NCBI RefSeq assembly: GCF_002157625.1
Contig: NZ_BDMM01000002.1
Coordinates: forward strand, 124,001-188,000
From: Brevundimonas sp. SH203
GTDB lineage: Bacteria > Pseudomonadota > Alphaproteobacteria > Caulobacterales > Caulobacteraceae
DNA length: 64,000 bases
Direction of reading: 5' to 3'
A model generated the notes under the pieces. That model saw only the letters and a program-made list of their open reading frames with translations. It made no database searches and was not told where the DNA came from. Positions 1 through 8,399 of this stretch are shown here, piece after piece. Every line of letters starts with the position of its first letter. Within the stretch, counting starts at the first letter, position 1. A program made the position numbers and the translations under genes.

Positions 1-190
1 CAGGGACGGCATGGCAAGCCCCGCCTGGAGCAAGACCAAATAGGGACATCGCGCGGGCTCGCTCGCGGGGCTCACCGCCTCAGATGTCCGGGTAGGTCGC
101 GAGAACCGATCAGCAATGGTCGGTCCAGAGGAATGATCGTCGCCGTTCTCAGGAACGGAACAAAACCCGGCTTACAGGCCGTCTGGCATA
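1..190 (+). ncRNA. rnpB: RNase P RNA, 3' part (5' end outside window)
   Basis: The catalytic RNA of ribonuclease P, which trims the 5' leader of pre-tRNAs. Seen: the conserved 3'-half elements in the right order, namely GGCAAGCCCCGCCTGGAGCA near 12-32, the AGACCAAATAGGG segment near 32-45, GGGTAGGTCGCGAGAAC near 91-107, GGTCCAGAGGAATGATCG near 121-140, and the terminal ACCCGGCTTACAGGCC near 164-180. The gene is cut by the window start. The 3' end is placed near 190 because a T-rich run (ATTTTTCTT) follows; the exact end is uncertain by several bases. Two small overlapping reading frames here are not considered genes. Confidence 0.93.
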
Positions 191-500
191 TTTTTCTTGG
201 CCTACCGCGCTTCGCGCTACTTGAGGCCATTTGTTGGGTCTATCGGCCTTCGGCCTGCTTGACGCCCATTGGGTGGTTGCGGCGGGCGTTGTGGCGGCCT
301 CGATCCGCGTTCGTATTATCCCCGCATTTCGGTGTTCTGGCGCGGCTTCGGCGGGTTTGCTGCCGTTAACCTATTGTCTGTTCAACGAAGGTTAGAACGC
401 CTCACAGGCTGTGAATACTTCGTCTGTTCTGTGTATGTTCCGGCTCTATAGCCGTGTTCAGGTCGCCACACGTCAAAACATGGTTAAAACTTGGTCTCAA
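191..500. other. intergenic stretch between rnpB and the MraZ boxes
   Basis: No supported gene. It holds a T-run right after rnpB (about 189-198), which may belong to rnpB termination, and two compact palindromes, CGCGCTTCGCG near 208-218 and CGGCCTTCGGCC near 244-255. Short reading frames at 133-369 and 269-451 lack a credible ribosome site and protein-like composition. From about 365 onward the DNA becomes less GC-rich, as expected for promoter DNA ahead of mraZ. Beyond this I see nothing recognisable. Confidence 0.5.
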
Positions 501-535
501 TCCCATTGAGGCCCATTTCATCCCATGCTATCCCA
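501..535 (-). promoter_or_regulatory. MraZ operator: four TGGGN repeats at exact 10-bp spacing
   Basis: Read on the minus strand there are four boxes, TGGGA, TGGGA, TGGGC and TGGGA, at 531-535, 521-525, 511-515 and 501-505, each separated by 5 nt. This is the arrangement known for MraZ binding sites in enterobacteria (TGGGN direct repeats with 5-nt spacers) ahead of the mraZ operon. A sigma70-like pair, TTGAGG at 506-511 and TATCCC at 529-534 with 17-bp spacing, would be covered by the boxes, consistent with autorepression. The promoter pair is a weak inference; the box array is clear. Confidence 0.85.
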
Positions 536-622
536 CAATCATGATTTGGGGCTGATAAGGCGTGCGCGGTGGGCGTGCGTCAGGCATCTAGGGACGGGCC
601 GAAGGGTCCGATTGGGCAGGGC

Positions 623-1099
623 GTGTTTCTCTCGACCTACGAGAAGCAGCTGGACGGCAAGCGCCGTCTCCTGATCCCCAACGATTTCCGCACGACCGAA
701 AACGGCGCCGCCGGCGGCGTGTTCATCTTTCCCTCTATCGAGGCCGACTGCCTGGAGGCGGGCGGCGACCGTCTGTTCGCCGTCTATGCCGAGATGATCG
801 AATCCCTGCCGTTCGGCTCCGAGGAGCGTTCGGCGCTGGAGTGGCAGGTGATGGGCGAACAGGTGCGCCTGTCCTATGACGCGGGCGGTCGGATCACCCT
901 GCCGGAAGGTCTCTGCGCCGAGGCGGGCCTGGGCGACACTGTCGTCATCGTCGGTCTGAACGACCGTTTCCAGATCTGGTCGCGCGAGAAATGGGCGGCC
1001 CGCCGCGCCGAGCAGCGCGCCCTGGCCAAGGCTGGCATGGCCCAGATCGGCGCTCTGAAACTTCAGGCCCAGATGAAGCTGGCGGGAGGCGGGTCGTGA
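623..1099 (+). CDS. mraZ: transcriptional regulator MraZ
   Basis: DNA-binding repressor at the head of the dcw operon; family members form rings that contact TGGGN repeats, and the matching array lies 88-122 bp upstream. 158 aa from the chosen GTG at 623, which gives the family-typical N-terminus [11 protein letters not shown] and has GGGCAGGG just upstream; an upstream in-frame GTG at 569 would add 18 non-conserved residues. The two SpoVT/AbrB-type halves each show the D-x3-R signature (D11-R15 and D86-R90). The stop overlaps the rsmH start by 4 nt (GTGA), so the two are probably translationally coupled. Confidence 0.93.
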   Translation: MFLSTYEKQLDGKRRLLIPNDFRTTENGAAGGVFIFPSIEADCLEAGGDRLFAVYAEMIESLPFGSEERSALEWQVMGEQVRLSYDAGGRITLPEGLCAEAGLGDTVVIVGLNDRFQIWSREKWAARRAEQRALAKAGMAQIGALKLQAQMKLAGGGS

Positions 1100-2064
1100 C
1101 CGAGGCGCCGCACGCTCCTGTCCTTCTGGCCGAGGTGATCGAGGCCCTGTCGCCCGCGCCCGGCGACGTGATGATCGACGCCACCTTCGGCGCCGGCGGC
1201 TATACGCGCGCCATCCTGAAGACCGGCGCCCGGGTCGTCGCCCTGGATCGCGACCCGACGGTCCAGCCGCACGCCGAGGCCGTGGCGAACGATTTTCCGG
1301 GCCGGTTCCAGCTGATCCGCACCCCCTTCTCGGGGCTGGCCCAGGCGTTCGCCGACAGCGGGAAGGCCCGGCTGGACGGCGCCGTCTTCGACATCGGCGT
1401 TTCGTCCATGCAGCTGGACCAGGCCGAGCGCGGCTTTTCCTTCATGCGCGACGGCCCGCTGGATATGCGGATGTCCGATGAGGGCGCGACCGCCGCCGAC
1501 ATCGTCAACACCTGGGATCACGGCCCGCTGGCCCACATCTTCAAACTGTATGGCGAGGAGCGTCAGTCGGGCCGCGTCGCCACCGCCATCCTGCGCCGCC
1601 GCGTCGAACGGCCCTTCACCCGCACGCTCGATCTGGCCGAGGTCGTCGAAAAGGCCCTGGGCGGCCGTCGCGGCGCGCCGATCCATCCGGCGACGCGCGT
1701 GTTCCAGGCCCTGCGGATCGCCGTGAACGACGAGTTGGGCGAGCTGGAGCGCGGGCTGGAGGCGGCCGAGGCGACGCTCGCTCCCGGTGGACGCCTCGCC
1801 GTCGTCACCTTCCATTCGCTGGAAGACCGCATCGTCAAGGCCTTCCTGACCGAACGCACGGGCAATGCGCCCGCCGGTTCGCGCCACGCCCCCATGGCCG
1901 TCGATCCGCGCAAGCCCAGCTTCGCGCTGCAATTCAAGGGCGCGCGGGAGGCGGGCGACGCGGAGCGTTCGACCAACCCTCGCGCCCGCTCGGCCAAGCT
2001 GCGGGCCGCCGTCCGCACCGAAGCCCCTGCCTGGGGCCGGATCGATGGGAGAGCGGCGGCATGA
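1096..2064 (+). CDS. rsmH: 16S rRNA (cytosine1402-N4)-methyltransferase
   Basis: RsmH (MraW) uses S-adenosylmethionine to methylate N4 of C1402 in 16S rRNA, in the cytoplasm. 322 aa, the usual length. The SAM-binding loop [10 protein letters not shown] is at residues 28-37, followed by the acidic motif VALDRD at 48-53. Further family signatures are [26 protein letters not shown] and the C-terminal [15 protein letters not shown] at 1096 is chosen because it overlaps the mraZ stop and follows GGGAGGCGGG; it starts [11 protein letters not shown], matching the family start. The gene overlaps ftsL by 4 nt (ATGA). Confidence 0.95.
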   Translation: MTEAPHAPVLLAEVIEALSPAPGDVMIDATFGAGGYTRAILKTGARVVALDRDPTVQPHAEAVANDFPGRFQLIRTPFSGLAQAFADSGKARLDGAVFDIGVSSMQLDQAERGFSFMRDGPLDMRMSDEGATAADIVNTWDHGPLAHIFKLYGEERQSGRVATAILRRRVERPFTRTLDLAEVVEKALGGRRGAPIHPATRVFQALRIAVNDELGELERGLEAAEATLAPGGRLAVVTFHSLEDRIVKAFLTERTGNAPAGSRHAPMAVDPRKPSFALQFKGAREAGDAERSTNPRARSAKLRAAVRTEAPAWGRIDGRAAA

Positions 2065-2501
2065 CCACGGCGCCCTTCTTCACCTATTCCCGCTCGGCCC
2101 TTCAGCGTCTGTTCGACTGGAAGGTGCGCGGCGTGCGCTGGATCGAGATCATCGGCGTGGCCCTGGTCGCGATCATGATCGTGTCCGTCTATGCCGCCAA
2201 GGCCGCCGCCGCGCGCGAAAGCAGCCGCATCGCCCAGCTGGAGCAGGACATCCGCGAGAACGGCCAGCGGGTCCGCCTGCTGCGCGCCGAGGTCGCCCGT
2301 CTGGAGCAGCCGTCCCGTCTGGAGGCCCTGTCGCGCCAGATCGGCATGGCCCCGGTCGACGTCCATCGCCAGGCCGGGGAGGGGCAGCTGACCGCCCTGA
2401 AACCGACCGCCCCCGCCGCCAAACCGGCCGCCGCCCCCGCTGCGGCCCCGGCCGTATCCGACGAAGCCGCGCCCGCGCCCGCACATGAGGCGCTGCAATG
2501 A
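2061..2501 (+). CDS. ftsL: cell division protein FtsL
   Basis: A small bitopic divisome protein; in the family it forms a complex with FtsB and FtsQ and helps activate FtsWI. 146 aa. Seen: a short cytoplasmic N-terminus with basic residues (1-27), one membrane segment at about 28-48, then a charged heptad-like coiled coil at about 50-85 ([19 protein letters not shown]), and an Ala/Pro-rich tail from about 115. FtsL sequences are poorly conserved, so the call rests on topology plus position between rsmH and ftsI. It overlaps both neighbours by 4 nt. Confidence 0.88.
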   Translation: MTTAPFFTYSRSALQRLFDWKVRGVRWIEIIGVALVAIMIVSVYAAKAAAARESSRIAQLEQDIRENGQRVRLLRAEVARLEQPSRLEALSRQIGMAPVDVHRQAGEGQLTALKPTAPAAKPAAAPAAAPAVSDEAAPAPAHEALQ

Positions 2502-4282
2502 GCGTTCAGGACCATCGCTATCACCGCCCCGCGCCGGGCGGCGACTTCCAGGAGCGGCTGCAGGGCCGCCTGTCGCCTTTCTGGCGCTGGCTGTCGGAAC
2601 TGGTCTGGCGGCTGGAGCATGGGTTCGAACGCGCCCGCGCCGACGCCCGGCCGGAAGAGGACACCCGCGTCCGCATCTTCCTGATCCTGACGGTCTTCTC
2701 GTGCGTCTTCGCCGGACTGGCGCTGGGCGCCTCCTACAAGGCGCTGCTGGCGCCCGGCGGCGGGCGCGGCGCGGGCCTCAATCCCGACGCCCTGGTGCGC
2801 GGCGACCTGACGGATCGCAACGGCGAACTGCTGGCCAGCAACATCGTCCACTACGGCCTCTATATCGACCCGGCCGAGATCTGGGATCGCGACCTGGCCT
2901 ATCGCCAGATCCGCCGCGCCCTGCCGCGCATCTCCAGCGACCGGCTGAAGCGTGTTCTGGCCGGCGACCGCCGCCTGATCGCCCTGACCGGCCTGACGCC
3001 CCAGGAAAAGGCCGCCGTTCACGATCTGGCCCTGGGTGGCGTGACCTTCGAGCCCGAGGATCGCCGCGCCTATCCGCTGGGAACCTCGGCCGTCCACCTG
3101 ATCGGCGACGCCGACACGGGCGGGCAGGGGGTGTCCGGCGCCGAACTGGCCTTCAACGACGAAATCCGCGCGGCGGGCCAGCGGGGCGAGGTCTTCCCCC
3201 TGTCCATCGACCTGCGCGTCCAGGGTGTGCTGGAAAACGAGCTGGAAGCCGCCGCGATCAAGAACCAGGCCAAGGGCGCCGTGGGCATCGTCACCGACGT
3301 CCAGACCGGCGAGGTGCTGGGCATGGCGTCCTGGCCGACCTTCAACTCGGCCAATCGCGGCGCGGCGCCAGACGGCGCGACGCTGAACCGCGCCGTCTCG
3401 GGTCACTATGAGATGGGGTCGGTGTTCAAGACCTTCACCGTCGCCGCCGGCCTGGACACCGGCCGCGCCGACATGAACACCCTGTTCGACGCCTCCCAGG
3501 CCTTCCAGATCGGCGACCGCAAGATCAAGGACTTCCACGCCCAGAACCGGGTGATGACCCTGGAAGAGGTCTATCTGCACTCCTCCAACATCGGCACCTC
3601 GCAACTGGCGGTGCAGATGGGGCCGGACGTGATGCGCAGCTATTTCCAGCGGCTGGGCCTGCTGGACGCCGCGAAGATCGAGCTGAAGGAATCGGCCAAG
3701 CCCGTCGTGCCGCGCCGCTGGGACAACTCGACCCTGGCGTCGCTGTCGTTCGGCTACGGCATCATGATCACCCCGGCCCAGATGATCCAGGCCATGGGCG
3801 CCCTGACCAACGGCGGGCGGATGATCCCCCTGTCCCTGCGCAAGGGCGGCGCCCGCAACGTCCAGCCCCAACAGGTCGTCACCGAGGAAACCTCGCGCAC
3901 CATCCTGGACCTGATGCGCCGCAACGTGGTCAAGGGTTCGGGCGGTTTCGCCGACGCGCCCGGCCTGCGGGTGGGCGGCAAGACCGGCTCGGCCAACAAG
4001 CTGGTCGGCGGCCGTTACGACCCCAGCCACGCGCTCGGCTCCTTCGCGGCGGTCTTCCCCGTCGACGGCCCGCTGAACGGCAAACGCTACGCCATCCTGA
4101 TCGTGATGGACGAGCCGGGGACCTATCCCAAGACCGGCGCCTATGTCGCCGCGCCCGCCGTCAGGAACATCGCCGACCGCATCGCCGGCTTCCTGGGCGT
4201 GGAGCGGCGCGAGGACCGCTGGCGCACCGCCATGGGCGAGAAGGTGCCTGAATATCAGGACGTGGCGGGGGACGGGCTGTGA
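2498..4282 (+). CDS. ftsI: septal peptidoglycan transpeptidase FtsI (PBP3)
   Basis: Class B penicillin-binding protein that cross-links septal peptidoglycan in the periplasm with FtsW. 594 aa. One N-terminal membrane anchor at about 58-80, preceded by a cytoplasmic region of about 57 residues; the N-terminal PBP dimerisation part follows (RGDLTDRNGELLA near 101). Transpeptidase motifs are complete: S308-V-F-K311 (catalytic serine), S362-S-N364 and K495-T-G497. The gene overlaps ftsL and murE by 4 nt each. Confidence 0.96.
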   Translation: MSVQDHRYHRPAPGGDFQERLQGRLSPFWRWLSELVWRLEHGFERARADARPEEDTRVRIFLILTVFSCVFAGLALGASYKALLAPGGGRGAGLNPDALVRGDLTDRNGELLASNIVHYGLYIDPAEIWDRDLAYRQIRRALPRISSDRLKRVLAGDRRLIALTGLTPQEKAAVHDLALGGVTFEPEDRRAYPLGTSAVHLIGDADTGGQGVSGAELAFNDEIRAAGQRGEVFPLSIDLRVQGVLENELEAAAIKNQAKGAVGIVTDVQTGEVLGMASWPTFNSANRGAAPDGATLNRAVSGHYEMGSVFKTFTVAAGLDTGRADMNTLFDASQAFQIGDRKIKDFHAQNRVMTLEEVYLHSSNIGTSQLAVQMGPDVMRSYFQRLGLLDAAKIELKESAKPVVPRRWDNSTLASLSFGYGIMITPAQMIQAMGALTNGGRMIPLSLRKGGARNVQPQQVVTEETSRTILDLMRRNVVKGSGGFADAPGLRVGGKTGSANKLVGGRYDPSHALGSFAAVFPVDGPLNGKRYAILIVMDEPGTYPKTGAYVAAPAVRNIADRIAGFLGVERREDRWRTAMGEKVPEYQDVAGDGL

Positions 4283-5736
4283 GCGCGCTTCACCTGTCCG
4301 ACCTCTTGCGCCGCGACGTGACGTCCGACCCCGTCATCACCGGCGTCACCGCCGACAGCCGCAAGGTCGCGCCCGGCGCCCTGTTCGTCGCCCTGCCGGG
4401 CAGCGCCGCCGACGGCCGCGCCTTCATCCCCCAGGCCCTGGCCCAGGGCGCCGCCGCCGTCCTGGCCCCCGCCGACACGCCCGAGGGCGCAGCCCCGGTC
4501 CTGGTCACGTCGGGCGACGTGCGCCGGGCCTACGCCATCGCCGCGCGCGGCTTCTACGGCGCCCAGCCCAGGACCTGCGTGGCCGTGACCGGCACCAACG
4601 GCAAGACCTCGGTCGCCGCCTTCTGCCGCCAGATCTGGGCCGGCGTCGGCCATCGCGCGGCCAGCATGGGCACGCTGGGCGTCGTCGGTCAGCAGGGGCG
4701 CGACACCTACGCCCTGACCGGCCCCGGCCTGACCAGCCCCGACGCCGCCGAGGCTGCGCGCCTGATGGCCGAACTGGCCAAAAAGGACGTCACCCACGTC
4801 GCGCTGGAGGCTTCGTCCCACGGCATCGACCAGCGCCGGCTGGACGGGGTGGCGCTGAAGGCCGCCGCCTTCACCAACCTGACCCAGGATCATCTCGATT
4901 ATCACGGCACGATGCAGGACTATCGCGCCGCCAAGATGCGCCTGTTCGAGACCCTGCTGCCGCGCGGCCGCACCGCCGTCCTGAACGCCGATTCCGACGC
5001 CTATTCCGCCTTCGCCTCGGCCTCCATCATGGCCGGGCTGGGGGTGATGGCGGTGGGCGAGCGGGGCCGTGACCTGACGCTGATCGGCCGCACGGCGACG
5101 CCGGAGGGCCAGCGCCTGACCCTGGACGTGCGGGGCCAGGTCCGCGACATCCTGCTGCCGCTGGCCGGCGCCTTCCAGGCCTCCAACGCCCTGGTGGCGG
5201 CGGGCCTGTGCATCGCGGCGGGCGATGCGCCCGACGCCGCGATCGGCGCGCTGGAAGGTCTGACGGGCGCGCAGGGGCGGCTGCAACGCATCGGCGCCGA
5301 GACGGGGCGTGGCGAGGTCTATGTCGACTACGCCCACACCCCCGACGGGCTGGAGACGGTGCTGAACGCCCTGCGTCCCCATGCGACCGGCCGTCTGATC
5401 GCGGTGTTCGGCGCTGGCGGCGACCGGGATCGCGGCAAACGGCCCCTGATGGGCGCCATCGCCGGGCGTCTGGCCGACATCGCCATCGTCACCGACGACA
5501 ATCCCCGCTCCGAAGACCCCGCCGCCATCCGCGCCGAGGTCCGCGCCGGCTGTACCGAGGCGCTGGAGATCGGCGACCGTCGCGCCGCCATCGCCGCCGC
5601 CGTCGAAATGATGCGCGAAGGGGATGTGGTGGTCATCGCCGGAAAAGGGCATGAACAGGGTCAGATCGTCGCGGGCGTGACCCACCCCTTCGACGACGCC
5701 GCTGTCGCGTCCGAGGCCCTGTCCCTTTATGCCTGA
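4279..5736 (+). CDS. murE: UDP-MurNAc-L-Ala-D-Glu:meso-diaminopimelate ligase
   Basis: Cytoplasmic Mur ligase adding the third residue of the peptidoglycan stem. 485 aa. The ATP-binding loop TGTNGKTS is at 104-111. The signature DNPRSEDP (D407-N-P-R410) is the one that selects meso-diaminopimelate over lysine, so this cell wall should be the DAP type. The N-terminal UDP-binding domain contains VTADSRKVAPGALFVALPG. The start is GTG at 4279 overlapping the ftsI stop. The 3' end overlaps murF by 8 nt. Confidence 0.96.
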   Translation: MSALHLSDLLRRDVTSDPVITGVTADSRKVAPGALFVALPGSAADGRAFIPQALAQGAAAVLAPADTPEGAAPVLVTSGDVRRAYAIAARGFYGAQPRTCVAVTGTNGKTSVAAFCRQIWAGVGHRAASMGTLGVVGQQGRDTYALTGPGLTSPDAAEAARLMAELAKKDVTHVALEASSHGIDQRRLDGVALKAAAFTNLTQDHLDYHGTMQDYRAAKMRLFETLLPRGRTAVLNADSDAYSAFASASIMAGLGVMAVGERGRDLTLIGRTATPEGQRLTLDVRGQVRDILLPLAGAFQASNALVAAGLCIAAGDAPDAAIGALEGLTGAQGRLQRIGAETGRGEVYVDYAHTPDGLETVLNALRPHATGRLIAVFGAGGDRDRGKRPLMGAIAGRLADIAIVTDDNPRSEDPAAIRAEVRAGCTEALEIGDRRAAIAAAVEMMREGDVVVIAGKGHEQGQIVAGVTHPFDDAAVASEALSLYA

Positions 5737-7147
5737 TACCATCGCCCGCCCGCTCTGGACGGCCGCCGAAGTCGCCGCCGCCACGGGCGGCGTGCTGCAC
5801 GGCGACGACCGCCCGATCACCGGCGTCACCTACAACAGCCGCGAGATCGTCCCCGGCGACCTGTTCCTGGCGCTGAAGGGCGCGCGCGACGGGCATGAGT
5901 TCGCGGCGGACGCCTTCGCCGCCGGGGCCGCGACCGCCTTGGTCGAACATCGGGTCGAGGGCGGCCCCTGCGTCGTCGTCCCCAACACCTTGCGCGGCCT
6001 CGAAGCCCTGGGCGTCGCCGCCCGCGAGCGCGCCCCCCATGTGAAGCGCGGCGCCGTCACCGGCAGCGTCGGCAAGACCAGCGTGACCCAGGCGATCAAG
6101 GCCGGCCTCGACCTCGCCGGTCCTGCTCACGGCTCCATCAAGAGCTACAACAACCACATCGGCGTGCCCCTGACCCTGGCCCGGATGCCGGTCGGGACGC
6201 GGCGTGCGGTGTTCGAGATCGGCATGAATGCGCCGGGCGAGATCGCGCCCCTGTCGCGCTTCGTCGCCCCGCACGCCGCCTGCGTCACCACAGTCGGCCC
6301 GGTCCATATCGAGGCCTTCGCCGACGGCGAGGCCGGGGTGGCGCGCGAGAAGGCGGCCATCTTCCAGGGGCTGGTCCCCGGCGGAACCGCCGTGGCCAAT
6401 GGCGACGTGGCCTTCGCCGGGGTTCTGGCCGAGGCCGCCCGCGCGGCGAACGCCCGCCTCGTCGTCTTTGGATCGCAAGCCGGTCATGACGCTCGCCTCG
6501 TGGACTTCCGCCCGGATGCCGAGGGCGCGACCGTCACGGTCGAACTGTTCGGTCGGCCGCTGGAATACCGGCTGGCCCAGTCGGGCGCCCACTGGGGGCT
6601 GAACAGCCTGTGCGTCCTGGCCATGCTGGACGCGCTGGACGTGCCGCTGGAGACGGGGCTTCAGGCCCTGGCCGCGTTCCAGCCCCTGGCCGGGCGGGGC
6701 CAGACGCGCCAGGTGGCCTTAGGCGACGGCGCCTTCACCCTGATCGACGAGAGCTACAACGCCAATCCGCTGTCGATGACCGCCGGGTTCAGGAGCCTGG
6801 GCGTCCGCCCTGTCTCGGGCCGTCGCGTGGTGGTCCTGACCGACATGCTGGAACTGGGCGACCAGAGCCGCAGCCTGCACGAGGGTCTGGCCGGTCCCAT
6901 CGACGCCGCCGGTCTGGATCTGGTCCATGCCGCCGGGCCGCAGATGCGCTGGCTCTACGACGCCCTGCCGGTGTCGCGTCGCGGCCTGTGGCGCGCGACC
7001 GCCGCCGAACTGGCCGCCGAGGCGCCCCTGCTGGTCGCGCCCGGCGACGTGGTCATGGTCAAGGGCTCCAACGGCTCCAAGGCCTCGCTGGTGGCCAGGG
7101 CGCTGGCGGATCTGCAAAACCGCGACACGGCGTCCGCGACGCGATAG
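5729..7147 (+). CDS. murF: UDP-MurNAc-tripeptide:D-Ala-D-Ala ligase
   Basis: Last Mur ligase of the soluble pathway; attaches D-alanyl-D-alanine to the UDP-MurNAc tripeptide in the cytoplasm. 472 aa. The P-loop TGSVGKTS is at 111-118, followed by the family motif FEIGMNAPGEI. LIDESYNANP, a MurF hallmark, lies in the later part. ATG at 5729 lies inside the end of murE (8-nt overlap). mraY follows after 9 nt with AGGGGA as ribosome site. Confidence 0.96.
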   Translation: MPDTIARPLWTAAEVAAATGGVLHGDDRPITGVTYNSREIVPGDLFLALKGARDGHEFAADAFAAGAATALVEHRVEGGPCVVVPNTLRGLEALGVAARERAPHVKRGAVTGSVGKTSVTQAIKAGLDLAGPAHGSIKSYNNHIGVPLTLARMPVGTRRAVFEIGMNAPGEIAPLSRFVAPHAACVTTVGPVHIEAFADGEAGVAREKAAIFQGLVPGGTAVANGDVAFAGVLAEAARAANARLVVFGSQAGHDARLVDFRPDAEGATVTVELFGRPLEYRLAQSGAHWGLNSLCVLAMLDALDVPLETGLQALAAFQPLAGRGQTRQVALGDGAFTLIDESYNANPLSMTAGFRSLGVRPVSGRRVVVLTDMLELGDQSRSLHEGLAGPIDAAGLDLVHAAGPQMRWLYDALPVSRRGLWRATAAELAAEAPLLVAPGDVVMVKGSNGSKASLVARALADLQNRDTASATR

Positions 7148-7156
7148 GGGACACCC

Positions 7157-8266
7157 ATGTTCTATCTTCTGTACCTCTATTACGCCGACGTCGCGCACCA
7201 GTATCCGCTGCTGAACCTGGTCCAGTACCAGACGGTGCGGATGGCCCTGGCCCTCGCCACCGCCATGATCGTGGCCGTCGCCATGGGCAGCCGCTTCATC
7301 AATTGGATCAGGGCCAAACAGGGCCGGGGCCAGCCGATCCGCGACGACGGCCCCGTGTCGCACCTGTCCAAGGTCGGCACTCCCACCATGGGCGGCCTGA
7401 TGATCCTGGCCGGCATCGGCGTCGCCGTCCTGCTGTGGGGCGACCTGACCAACCCCTATATCTGGATCGTGTCGGGCGTGACGGCGGCCTTCGGCGTGCT
7501 GGGCTTCATCGACGACTACGCCAAGGTGACGAAACAGACCTCGGCCGGCCTCACGTCCAAACAGAAGCTGTTGGCCCAGACCGTCGTCGCCGTGGTCGCG
7601 GGCGTCCTGACCGTGCTGTGGATGACCGTCTCGCCCACCTCGCCGGGGCTTGAGACGTCCATCGCCTTCCCCTTCTTCAAGGCGGTTCTGCTGAACATCG
7701 GCTGGTTCTACGTGGCCTTCGCGGCCTTCACCATCGTCGGCTTCTCCAATGCGGTGAACCTGACCGACGGGCTGGACGGCCTGGCGACGGTGCCGGTGAT
7801 GATGGCGGCGGGCGCCTTCGGGGTGATCGCCTATCTGTGCGGCAACTTCGTCTTCGCCCAGTATCTGCAGGTCCACCATGTGCCCGGCGCGGGCGAACTG
7901 GCCATCTTCTGCGCCGCCATGATCGGCGGGGGCGCGGGCTTCCTCTGGTACAACGCCCCGCCGGCCAAGATCTTCATGGGCGATACCGGCTCCCTGGCCC
8001 TGGGCGGGGCGCTGGGCGCCATCGCCGTGACCACCAAGCACGAACTGGTCCTGGGCATCGTCGGCGGCCTGTTCGTCGCCGAGGCCGCCTCGGTCATGAT
8101 CCAGGTCGGCTATTACAAGCTGACCAAGAAGCGCATCTTCCTGATGGCGCCGGTCCACCACCATTTCGAGAAGATGGGCTGGCCGGAATCCACCGTCGTC
8201 ATCCGCTTCTGGATCATCGCCGGCGCCTTGGCCCTGATCGGCCTGTCCACGCTGAAACTCCGGTGA
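7157..8266 (+). CDS. mraY: phospho-N-acetylmuramoyl-pentapeptide transferase
   Basis: Inner-membrane enzyme that moves phospho-MurNAc-pentapeptide from UDP to undecaprenyl phosphate, giving lipid I. 369 aa with about ten hydrophobic segments. Catalytic signatures: the aspartate pair in GFIDDYAK (D119-D120), [10 protein letters not shown] at 201-210, and the histidine-rich loop [14 protein letters not shown] towards the C-terminus. Ordinary length for proteobacteria. A 133-bp gap with a palindromic element separates it from murD, unlike the overlapping junctions upstream. Confidence 0.97.
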   Translation: MFYLLYLYYADVAHQYPLLNLVQYQTVRMALALATAMIVAVAMGSRFINWIRAKQGRGQPIRDDGPVSHLSKVGTPTMGGLMILAGIGVAVLLWGDLTNPYIWIVSGVTAAFGVLGFIDDYAKVTKQTSAGLTSKQKLLAQTVVAVVAGVLTVLWMTVSPTSPGLETSIAFPFFKAVLLNIGWFYVAFAAFTIVGFSNAVNLTDGLDGLATVPVMMAAGAFGVIAYLCGNFVFAQYLQVHHVPGAGELAIFCAAMIGGGAGFLWYNAPPAKIFMGDTGSLALGGALGAIAVTTKHELVLGIVGGLFVAEAASVMIQVGYYKLTKKRIFLMAPVHHHFEKMGWPESTVVIRFWIIAGALALIGLSTLKLR

Positions 8267-8280
8267 TTATTCGCTGCAAA

Positions 8281-8389
8281 TCGTCATCCTCGGGCTCGAC
8301 CCGAGGATCGGGCGCCGATCGGGTCGTGCGCCCGGACAGTCGCCCATGCGGCGGACGGTTCGATCCTCGGGTCGAGCCCGAGGATGACG
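8281..8389. repeat. REP/BIME-like inverted repeat between mraY and murD
   Basis: Two arms, 8281-8309 and 8361-8389, are perfect reverse complements over 29 bp, separated by about 50 bp. Each arm is itself a hairpin: CCTCGGG and CCCGAGG flank a 5-nt loop. This two-level symmetry is typical of bacterial REP/BIME intergenic repeats. The right arm ends at the GGAG (8389-8392) that serves as the murD ribosome site, so folding of the transcript could affect murD translation or mRNA stability. Function is inferred. Confidence 0.85.
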
Positions 8390-8399
8390 GAGCATCGGC

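Noticed and set aside
133..451. Two short plus-strand reading frames between rnpB and mraZ
   Set aside because: They overlap the end of rnpB and palindromic DNA, lack ribosome sites and resemble no protein.
473..488. Possible CtrA box upstream of mraZ (TCAA-N7-TTAAA)
   Set aside because: Two mismatches to the consensus; too weak beside the clear MraZ boxes.
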